Of a stretch of 7,095 nt of DNA, positions 1-4,727 are shown in pieces. The DNA comes from Phycisphaeraceae bacterium. GTDB taxonomy: Bacteria; Planctomycetota; Phycisphaerae; Phycisphaerales; UBA1924. A program made the translations under genes and the position numbers. Location: the NCBI GenBank assembly GCA_009827215.1, contig WUAJ01000123.1, forward strand, positions 1-7,095, given 5' to 3'. Position 1 is the stretch's first letter; the number at the start of each line of letters is the position of its first letter. The notes under the pieces are model-generated. The model was not told where the DNA came from. It did no database searches and saw only the letters and a list, made by a program, of their open reading frames with translations.

Positions 1-742
1 ACCCAACCCCAGACTCCTCCACACGCACAACAACCCCCCCGCTCCCATCACCCGCCCCATCATCCCCACCATCAAGCCCCATCACGCGCAGCCGGATCGT
101 GCCCGAGTGCTCGCCCCCCTGAGCCGCGCCGCGAGCGATACCCGCCAGCGCGTTGCGATACAGATTCAAAAGCACCTGCCCAAAAACCCCCGCCCCCATC
201 GGCACACCAAACTCATCCCCCAACCCCTCATCGAGCTCCACAACCCAATCAACCCAATCAATACCCAAATATTCGCACGCTGAAAGAGTCGCAAATTCAT
301 GTATATCAACAATTTGCGATCCATTTGAACATTCATGAGACTCCTCCACCGCCCCATCCATAAACACCCCGCACAGCCCGCGCACCTGCGCCCCCAGATC
401 CACGGCCATCTCCAGCGCCTGCCGAGTCATCGCCGCATCACCCGACCGCATCGCCCGCTCCGCGCGACCCGAGATCCCCACCACCAGATTGTTCACCTCA
501 TGCGCGAACATCCGCGCCCGAGTCGCGCGATCCAGATCCTCGAGACACACCTCATCAAAATCCGCCGACAGCGAATCCACGGCCGACCCGATCCGATCAA
601 TCTGCTCGACCACTCCCAATTGTTCCACGTGGAACAATTGAGCCGAGGCCCCCAACTCACGCCGAGAGCCGTGGGGGTCCTGCCGGCCGGAGTCTGTGCG
701 GCGAGGCTGGGAGGAATCAGATGAGAACTCATCATGAGGCAT
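1..742 (-). CDS. Histidine kinase, N-terminal part (3' end beyond window)
   Basis: Two-component sensor kinase: it would autophosphorylate a histidine with ATP and pass the phosphate to a response regulator not seen here. 247 codons are visible, and the frame runs open off the left edge. The H-box is MFAHEVNNLVVGI with the likely phospho-histidine at H81. The N-box is QVLLNLYRNALAGI (189-202, key Asn N197). The last residues, VVVRVEESGVG, sit where the G1 box belongs, but the usual D-x-G-x-G reads E-S-G-V-G. No membrane segment precedes the H-box, so the protein is probably soluble; the first 80 residues are polar and match no sensor domain I know. I chose ATG 742 because it is the first usable start after an in-frame TAA near 804. 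It lacks a Shine-Dalgarno, and a later GTG or TTG start is possible. parS1 encodes residues 36-41 (LFHVEQ). Codons for residues about 133-163 (255-345) are unusually AT-rich. Confidence 0.8.
   Translation of the reverse strand, partial: MPHDEFSSDSSQPRRTDSGRQDPHGSRRELGASAQLFHVEQLGVVEQIDRIGSAVDSLSADFDEVCLEDLDRATRARMFAHEVNNLVVGISGRAERAMRSGDAAMTRQALEMAVDLGAQVRGLCGVFMDGAVEESHECSNGSQIVDIHEFATLSACEYLGIDWVDWVVELDEGLGDEFGVPMGAGVFGQVLLNLYRNALAGIARGAAQGGEHSGTIRLRVMGLDGGDDGAGDGSGGVVVRVEESGVG
289..319. repeat. 9-bp perfect inverted repeat, 13-bp spacer
   Basis: TCGCAAATT (289-297) and AATTTGCGA (311-319) are exact reverse complements separated by 13 bases. The repeat lies in the AT-rich patch of the histidine kinase gene, between the H-box and N-box codons. 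It could form a stem in RNA or be a dyad protein site. A match of this length is expected about once in every few windows of this size by chance, so function is unproven. Confidence 0.35.
617..640. promoter_or_regulatory. parS: parS1, ParB-binding centromere site
   Basis: The core TGTTCCACGTGGAACA (621-636) matches the bacterial chromosomal parS pattern TGTTnCACGTGnAACA exactly and is a perfect palindrome. The dyad extends to 24 bp (617-640), with CAAT on the left and ATTG on the right. ParB nucleates here and spreads as a CTP-dependent clamp. The site lies inside the histidine kinase reading frame if that gene starts at 742. It is about 1 kb upstream of parB. Confidence 0.93.
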
Positions 743-900
743 CCGCTGGGTATCGGACGGATCAAAACCCCAATGAAGTCGAATCCGAAGATCCCCCGCA
801 ATTGGTTATTCCCAGCATTCTCGCCGACTCCCTGGCATCACCTGCTCGTCGATGCCCCACTACTGCCAAGCCGATATGAGCCGAGATTTGGCTGCGGATT
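640..900. other. GC-skew switch, probable origin-proximal zone
   Basis: By hand count the + strand has about 38 G and 120 C in 1-240, but about 104 G and 43 C in 961-1200. Within 601-960 the sign is mixed: 601-660 is C-rich, 661-720 G-rich, 781-900 C-rich, and 901 onward G-rich. The cumulative skew minimum therefore falls near 890, next to parS2. G-rich + strand composition persists to the right edge in genes of both orientations, so the signal follows the strand and not coding direction. A C-to-G switch marks a replication origin in most bacterial chromosomes. Confidence 0.6.
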
Positions 901-920
901 GGTGGGGGCGTTTCGGTGGT

Positions 921-948
921 CCAAATTGTTCCACGTGGAACAATTTGG
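921..948. promoter_or_regulatory. parS: parS2, ParB-binding centromere site (longest dyad)
   Basis: The core TGTTCCACGTGGAACA (927-942) sits at the centre of a 28-bp perfect palindrome (921-948), with CCAAAT before the core and ATTTGG after it. Three flanking bases on each side are shared with parS1. This is the only copy outside any confidently called gene and the one closest to the GC-skew minimum, so it is the best candidate for the primary ParB loading site. Centre-to-centre spacing is 306 bp to parS1 and 353 bp to parS3. Confidence 0.95.
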
Positions 949-957
949 TATCGAGCT

Positions 958-977
958 CGGCGTTGAACGCTGTTTTT
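958..977 (+). terminator. Weak Rho-independent terminator-like hairpin
   Basis: CGGCGT (958-963) pairs with ACGCTG (967-972) through six pairs, one a G-T wobble, around a TGA loop, and TTTTT (973-977) follows. The polarity suits + strand transcription, yet no confident + strand gene lies upstream; only the doubtful small frame at 721-879 would use it. The stem is short, so it could be chance. Confidence 0.3.
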
Positions 978-993
978 AGGCTATGAGGGCGGA

Positions 994-1554
994 TTAGTGG
1001 GGGGTTGGGATTGAGCTGGGGATCTCGAAGCTGGTGAGATGGGGGGCACTTCCGATGTTGGTGTTGTGGGATTCGGCAAGGAGATCCGAGGCAAGGGCGC
1101 CGCCGGTGGCGAGCCAGGCTTTGATTTGGAGGGGGCGGATATCCATGTCGGCGACGGCGGCGAGGTCGATCCAGTCGAAGTCGATGCCGGGTTCTTGGGA
1201 CTCGATCTCGGGGCGGAGGTCCCCACTGCTGATCGAATCGGAGCTGGATCCGGAGGCGGTGAGTTTGACGCCGTTCAGTTGTTCCACGTGGAACACCAGG
1301 TTGATTTCGTGGTGGTCGCGCTTGCCGTCGTTGAAAGTGTTTTCGGTGGTGAGGAGTAGGGGGCCGACGGTGATGTCGGCGGCGGCTTCTTCCTGGAGCT
1401 CTCGTTTGAGGGCGCTTTCAGCGGGTTCGGCGAACTCGATGTGTCCGCCTGGGAGATAGTAGTAGTTGTGCTTGGTGTTTCGGCACATCAGGGCGTGTGA
1501 TTGGTGTAGGATAAGTCCGCGGGCGATGAGCTCGGATTGGTTTTTGTGTGCCAT
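994..1554 (-). CDS. NUDIX hydrolase
   Basis: A 186-residue cytosolic NUDIX enzyme, expected to cleave a nucleoside-diphosphate-linked substrate using divalent metal; the substrate cannot be told. The Nudix box is at residues 37-59: GHIEFAE, then PAESALK, then RELQEEAAA. It fits GX5EX7REUXEEXGU except that the final Gly is Ala. The metal-binding glutamates E52, E55 and E56 are present. The preceding YYYLPGGHIEF is typical of the fold. ATG 1554 is chosen because the family's first strand (ELIARGLILHQ) starts right after it; the open frame continues to 1950 only as the shadow of parB. No Shine-Dalgarno is present, but TACCAT lies 7 bp upstream. Residues 80-99 (around FHVEQL, 88-93) span parS3. 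The C-terminal 25 residues are Ser/Thr/Pro-rich and probably disordered. It is divergent from parB with a 78-bp gap. Confidence 0.88.
   Translation of the reverse strand: MAHKNQSELIARGLILHQSHALMCRNTKHNYYYLPGGHIEFAEPAESALKRELQEEAAADITVGPLLLTTENTFNDGKRDHHEINLVFHVEQLNGVKLTASGSSSDSISSGDLRPEIESQEPGIDFDWIDLAAVADMDIRPLQIKAWLATGGALASDLLAESHNTNIGSAPHLTSFEIPSSIPTPH
1280..1295. promoter_or_regulatory. parS: parS3, ParB-binding centromere site
   Basis: TGTTCCACGTGGAACA is again an exact 16-bp palindrome, but without the extended flanks of parS1 and parS2. It lies inside the NUDIX coding region, where the - strand frame reads VFHVEQL (residues 87-93). It is the copy nearest parB, 338 bp upstream of its start codon. 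Confidence 0.9.
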
Positions 1555-1561
1555 GGGGGTG

Positions 1562-1567
1562 ATGGTA
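1562..1567 (-). promoter_or_regulatory. Candidate -10 element (TACCAT) for a leaderless NUDIX transcript
   Basis: On the - strand TACCAT ends 7 bases before the NUDIX ATG, with CACCCCC between. TANNNT at this distance is the usual arrangement for leaderless mRNAs, whose first base is the start codon. There is no Shine-Dalgarno. A weak TTGTAC at 1590-1585 is 17 bp further upstream. The same arrangement precedes hisS and the ABC ATPase. Confidence 0.35.
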
Positions 1568-1618
1568 GGTTGGGGTTGGCGACGGTACAAGCCGCGGTTT
1601 TTGAGCGGCGGATTGCAT

Positions 1619-1623
1619 GGAGG
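1619..1623 (+). promoter_or_regulatory. Ribosome binding site of parB
   Basis: GGAGG lies 9 bases before ATG 1633. It decides the parB start, because the frame is open back to 1537 and upstream starts would overlap the NUDIX gene without such a signal. Confidence 0.7.
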
Positions 1624-1632
1624 CGGATCGGC

Positions 1633-2859
1633 ATGGCTGGGAAGAAATCGGATGACGGCGGCGCTGGGGCGAAGAAAACTCGGACACGCGCGAAGCGTTC
1701 TCGGCTTGGGCGTGGGCTGAGCGCGCTCGTGGATGCGCCGATTGCTGTGGAAGTAGAACAAAGTTCTAAGTCCGATAACTCGTCGGGTGTTGGCGCTGAC
1801 GATTTGGGTGCTGACGAGACTCGCGGGGGGAGCGGGGCTATTGCTGGAGGGGTTGGTAGCTCTGGGGCTGGTGGGACGGCGGGTGCCGCAGTGGATGCGG
1901 CAGTCGATCGGGCGGAGCGGGCGGCGCTTGTTGGCGATGGGGAGACGCAAAGCCTTGCTGGTTCAGAGGTTCGTGTTGCTGGCGGGGTCGCTGATGCGGA
2001 GGGACTGGCAAGCGGGGAGCGTGTGGTTGAGCTTGCGGTGGGGGTGATTGGGGTGAATCGGGATCAGCCTCGTCGGGAGTTTGATGAGGAGGCGCTGGGG
2101 GCGCTGGCGGAGTCGATCTCGGCGCATGGTGTGATGCAGCCGATTGTGGTGCGGCGGGTTGAGGGTGGTTCGGGGGGGGATTCGGGCAAAGCCGAGTATG
2201 AGTTGATCGCGGGCGAACGGCGTTGGCGGGCTTCGAAGATTGCGGGGCTAGAAGTTGTGCCTGCGATTGTGCGGGATGTGGATGATGTGACAAGCGCGCA
2301 GCTGGCGCTGATTGAGAATGTCCAGCGCGAGGATCTGAATGTTGTGGAGCTTGCGGAGGGGTATCGGGCGCTCGCGGATCGGTACGGGATGACGCAGGAG
2401 AAGATTTCGAAGGCGGTGGGGGTGTCTCGTTCTTCGGTCGCGAACATTGTTCGATTGCTCGAACTTCCTGCGGAGGTGCAGAGCTTGGTTTCGAGTGGGG
2501 CGCTGAGCGCGGGTCATGGAAAGGTGTTGCTTTCGCTTGGGTCTCCTGAGAAACAACGCAAGTATGCGGCGCGTTGCATCAAGGAGGGATGGAATGTTCG
2601 TGCACTCGAGCGTGCGATCGGTGATGAAGTCGCTGGGTCATCGACGGGGGTGGTTCCTCCATCGGGTGGAAACCCTGAAGACGAACGGGCGCTGAGCGTG
2701 CTTCGTGATCTTGAGGTGCGTGTTGGGGAGCAGTTGGGTACGCGCGTGAAGATTAAGACGAATAAGAGCCGGCAGAAGGGGCGGGTGGTGATTGAGTTTT
2801 ACGATCTTGATCAGTTTGATGGCTTGCTTGGGCGGCTTGGGGTGTCGATGGACGGGTGA
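1633..2859 (+). CDS. parB: Chromosome-partitioning protein ParB
   Basis: A 408-residue CTP-dependent DNA clamp that binds parS, spreads along nearby DNA and works with the ATPase ParA to segregate origins. Order of parts: a basic N-terminus; RLGRGLSALV (24-33), the usual ParA-contact motif; a long Gly/Ala/Ser/acidic low-complexity linker (about 34-130); the ParB/Srx CTPase core from IGVNRDQPRREF (139-150) through GERRWRAS (194-201) and ENVQRED (228-234); a helix-turn-helix with GMTQEKISKAVGVSRSSVANIVRL (about 252-275); LSAGHGKVLL (291-300); and a C-terminal dimerisation domain (about 351-404). Chromosomal ParBs are commonly near 290 residues, and most of the extra length is the linker. The start is set by GGAGG at 1619. 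Three exact parS sites lie within about 1 kb upstream, supporting a chromosomal rather than plasmid-type ParB. No parA is adjacent; the left neighbour is a divergent NUDIX gene. Confidence 0.97.
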   Translation: MAGKKSDDGGAGAKKTRTRAKRSRLGRGLSALVDAPIAVEVEQSSKSDNSSGVGADDLGADETRGGSGAIAGGVGSSGAGGTAGAAVDAAVDRAERAALVGDGETQSLAGSEVRVAGGVADAEGLASGERVVELAVGVIGVNRDQPRREFDEEALGALAESISAHGVMQPIVVRRVEGGSGGDSGKAEYELIAGERRWRASKIAGLEVVPAIVRDVDDVTSAQLALIENVQREDLNVVELAEGYRALADRYGMTQEKISKAVGVSRSSVANIVRLLELPAEVQSLVSSGALSAGHGKVLLSLGSPEKQRKYAARCIKEGWNVRALERAIGDEVAGSSTGVVPPSGGNPEDERALSVLRDLEVRVGEQLGTRVKIKTNKSRQKGRVVIEFYDLDQFDGLLGRLGVSMDG

Positions 2860-2883
2860 GGTTCATTCGCTGAGCTTTCTCTG

Positions 2884-2902
2884 AGCAACTTGATGAGTTG
2901 TT
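2884..2902 (+). terminator. Possible weak terminator of parB
   Basis: AGCAACT (2884-2890) pairs with AGTTGTT (2896-2902) over seven pairs including one G-T, with a TGATG loop. The tail is only T-rich (TATTCATCTTGTT) and not a clean T-run. It begins 25 bases after the parB stop, where a terminator would be expected. Confidence 0.4.
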
Positions 2903-2998
2903 TATTCATCTTGTTATCACTCGACAATATGAAACTGTTTGGATAGAGTGCCTCATTATTGAGGGTCTTTGGATCCGCAAGTTCTTATTGTTTGTTCA

Positions 2999-3047
2999 CT
3001 ATCAGATTCTGAGTTTAGAAGTACACAATATCAGATCTACTACACAA
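2999..3047. repeat. Short direct repeats in the leader of the small basic-protein gene
   Basis: TATCAGAT occurs at 3000-3007 and 3029-3036. TACACAA occurs at 3022-3028 and 3041-3047. They lie in the AT-rich 2860-3095 gap, 50-100 bp upstream of ATG 3096, where promoter or operator elements are likely. I see no good -35/-10 pair. The repeats are short, and AT-rich DNA makes such matches easy. Confidence 0.25.
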
Positions 3048-3080
3048 GCTCGCGCAATGCGGGTGAATGTCTTACCCATA

Positions 3081-3086
3081 AAGGAG
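3081..3086 (+). promoter_or_regulatory. Ribosome binding site for the 3096 gene
   Basis: AAGGAG ends 9 bases before ATG 3096. It fixes the start there, although the frame is open upstream to 2898 through AT-rich, non-coding-looking DNA. Confidence 0.75.
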
Positions 3087-3095
3087 CGGGTTCAC

Positions 3096-3539
3096 ATGGC
3101 GAAAAGAACGAAGAAAAAAACATCGAAGAAGGTTTCCAAGAGCGCTGGCGCTCGGTCGAGCGGCAAGCTTGGTGCGGTTTCCTTCGAGGAACTGCAGGCG
3201 GAGATGAATCGACGCGCCAAGGTTGTTGGTCGTCTTGAGCGCAAGCGCGAGCGTCTGCATTCGGAGCTTGCGGAGGTTGAATCCGAGCTCGCGAGCTATG
3301 GCGCGCTGAGCGCGAGCGGTGGGATCCGTCGTCGTCCTCGCAACGAGATGAATCTTGTTGACACGCTGCAGAGCGTGCTCAAGAACAAGACGATGTCGGT
3401 GACTGATGCGGCTCAAGCGGCGCGCGATGCGGGGTACATGACGACTGCGGCAAACTTTCGGACGATTGTGAATCAGGCGCTGATTCGCGAGACGAAGGTT
3501 TTTAAGAAAGTTTCGCGCGGACAGTACACAGCGAAGTGA
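3096..3539 (+). CDS. Small lysine-rich coiled-coil protein with winged-helix-like C-terminus
   Basis: 147 residues, probably DNA-binding; no named function is recognised. Residues 1-20 are a Lys/Arg/Ser/Thr tail (MAKRTKKKTSKKVSKSAGAR). Residues about 30-68 are a charged helical stretch, FEELQAEMNRRAKVVGRLERKRERL and onward, with a clear coiled-coil pattern. After a basic hinge (GGIRRRPRNE, 75-84), residues about 86-147 (LVDTLQSVLKNKTMSVTDAAQAARDAGY, then NFRTIVNQALIR, then FKKVSRGQYTAK) resemble a small winged helix of the HARE-HTH type, ending in the usual G-Q/R-Y turn. A basic tail, coiled coil and DNA-binding head suit a nucleoid-associated protein or dimeric regulator. It follows parB after a 236-bp AT-rich gap and probably has its own promoter. 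It ends just before a strong terminator. Domain naming is from memory. Confidence 0.88.
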   Translation: MAKRTKKKTSKKVSKSAGARSSGKLGAVSFEELQAEMNRRAKVVGRLERKRERLHSELAEVESELASYGALSASGGIRRRPRNEMNLVDTLQSVLKNKTMSVTDAAQAARDAGYMTTAANFRTIVNQALIRETKVFKKVSRGQYTAK

Positions 3540-3596
3540 ATCGTTCTTAACGACACATCGCTTTACACACAGATTTGTGTTTATTGAGACTTAGAT

Positions 3597-3622
3597 AACC
3601 CGTCCTTGTGGCGGGTTTTTTT
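3597..3622 (+). terminator. Rho-independent terminator after the small basic-protein gene
   Basis: AACCCG (3597-3602) pairs with CGGGTT (3612-3617). A further T-G and C-G pair inside leaves a CTTGT loop, and seven T residues (3616-3622) follow. It ends transcription of the 3096 gene just before the convergent ABC gene's stop at 3628. On the opposite strand the hairpin has no T-run, so it is one-directional. Confidence 0.85.
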
Positions 3623-3627
3623 ATGTA

Positions 3628-4707
3628 TCAATCGTGATCGATCGGGACGATGTCGGTGGGGCTGAGGTGCAGCGCGACTTCGTCTCCGGGGTTTGGCGCG
3701 ATGGTGGTGGGGGCGAAGGGGTTCATTTGGGCGACTTTGATGTTTGGGGCGCCTTTGAGTTCGACGATGTGTTGTGCGGTTTCGCCGAGGTAGGTGGAGT
3801 GGAGGACGCGGCCGGGCAGGGTGTTTGGGGTGCCTGGCTTTTCGAGGGTGATCGCTTCGGGGCGGATAGAGACGAGCGTGTCTCCGGCGTGGTCATTGTC
3901 GAGGTTTGCGGAGAAGGCGCCGGCTTCGATTTGGAGGGTGGTGTTTGATGCAGATCCTGACGCTTGGGCGTGGATGAGGTTGGTTTCTCCGAGGAACTCG
4001 GCGACGAACTTGGATTTGGGTTTGCGGTAGAGTTCGACGGGTGTGCCGAGCTGGATGACCTTGCCTTTCTTGAGGAGCGCGACTTTGTCGGCCATGGACA
4101 GGGCTTCTTTTTGGTCGTGGGTCACATAGACGGTGGTGATTCCCGAGTCTTTGCAGATGTTGCGGATCTGGAGTCGGAGGTCGTTGCGGAGTTTGGCGTC
4201 GAGGTTGGAGAGGGGTTCGTCTAACAACAGGACGGAGGGTTTGATGACGATGGCGCGTGCGAGGGCGACGCGTTGTTGTTGTCCTCCTGAGAGTTGGGTG
4301 GGTTTGCGGTCGGCGTACTCGGCCATTTGGACGGCTTCGAGTGCTTCCATGACGCGGTCGTGTTGTTCTTTGCCTGTAATTTTGCGGACATTGAGTCCGA
4401 AGGCAACATTTTGGGCGACGGTCATGTGTGGCCAGAGCGCGTAGGACTGGAAGACCATGCCGGTGTTGCGTTTGTTGGGCGGATCGTGTGTGACGACTTT
4501 GTCATCGAAGGCGATTGAGCCGGCGGTGGGATCGATGAAGCCGGCGATCATTCGGAGGAGTGTGGTTTTGCCACACCCTGAGGGTCCGAGGAGGAAGAAG
4601 AGATCACCTGGTTCGATGGTGAGTGAGAGGTTGTCAACGGCGTTGGTGGCGGATTTGCCTGAGCCGAAGGTTTTGACGAGGTTTTCGATTTGGATCTTTG
4701 TGCCCAT
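3628..4707 (-). CDS. ABC transporter ATP-binding protein (PotA/FbpC/UgpC-like)
   Basis: A 359-residue ATPase subunit of an ABC importer, acting on the inner face of the membrane. All catalytic motifs are intact: Walker A GPSGCGKTT (41-49), Q-loop VFQSYALWPHMTV (Q87), signature LSGGQQQR (139-146), Walker B VLLLDEP (159-165), D-loop SNLD (167-170) and H-loop VTHD (H197). After KPKSKFVAEFLGETNLI (230-245) comes a TOBE-type C-terminal region with VSIRPEAITL, as in spermidine/putrescine, iron(III), phosphonate and sugar importers. No permease or binding-protein gene is in the window, so the substrate is undetermined and no symbol is given. It starts 20 bp after the hisS stop in the same direction, suggesting co-transcription. 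There is no Shine-Dalgarno, but TACCAT lies 8 bp before the ATG. It runs against the presumed replication direction. Confidence 0.95.
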   Translation of the reverse strand: MGTKIQIENLVKTFGSGKSATNAVDNLSLTIEPGDLFFLLGPSGCGKTTLLRMIAGFIDPTAGSIAFDDKVVTHDPPNKRNTGMVFQSYALWPHMTVAQNVAFGLNVRKITGKEQHDRVMEALEAVQMAEYADRKPTQLSGGQQQRVALARAIVIKPSVLLLDEPLSNLDAKLRNDLRLQIRNICKDSGITTVYVTHDQKEALSMADKVALLKKGKVIQLGTPVELYRKPKSKFVAEFLGETNLIHAQASGSASNTTLQIEAGAFSANLDNDHAGDTLVSIRPEAITLEKPGTPNTLPGRVLHSTYLGETAQHIVELKGAPNIKVAQMNPFAPTTIAPNPGDEVALHLSPTDIVPIDHD

Positions 4708-4715
4708 GGTGGGTC

Positions 4716-4721
4716 ATGGTA
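4716..4721 (-). promoter_or_regulatory. Candidate -10 element (TACCAT) for a leaderless ABC-ATPase transcript
   Basis: In the 20-bp gap after hisS, TACCAT on the - strand ends 8 bases before the ABC start codon, with GACCCACC between. It could give a separate leaderless transcript in addition to read-through from hisS. A -35 at the right distance is poor (TCAACG, inside the hisS C-terminal codons). Confidence 0.3.
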
Positions 4722-4727
4722 GGGGGT

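Larger units (their letters stand above)
743..993. other. Intergenic segment between histidine kinase and NUDIX genes
   Basis: This 251-bp gap holds parS2, a hairpin with a T-run at 958-977, and the end of the GC-skew switch. Any promoter of the histidine kinase gene should be here on the - strand, but I see no convincing -35/-10 pair. Two very short + strand frames (721-879 and 876-986) cross it; they are treated as a finding, not as genes. The best DnaA-box-like string is TTATTCCCA (near 805), which departs from consensus and is not called. Confidence 0.5.

Noticed and set aside
241..266. Tandem CAACCCAAT (241-258) with a degenerate third copy
   Set aside because: It encodes DWVDWV in the kinase frame and is too short and imperfect to call a satellite or iteron array.
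803..813. DnaA-box-like TTATTCCCA, and TTTGGATAG near 2939
   Set aside because: Each departs from TTATCCACA or its reverse complement at two positions, and they are isolated; a single degenerate match is not an origin signal.
734..979. 81-residue + strand frame containing FHVEQ
   Set aside because: It overlaps the kinase start antisense and runs through parS2 only because the palindrome is open on both strands; no ribosome site or recognisable domain.
1537..1632. Upstream extension of the parB frame to an earlier start
   Set aside because: It overlaps the NUDIX start, has no conserved ParB sequence and no ribosome site; GGAGG at 1619 points to 1633.
1555..1950. N-terminal extension of the NUDIX protein by 132 residues
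   Set aside because: It is a low-complexity antisense shadow of parB; the NUDIX fold begins right after ATG 1554.
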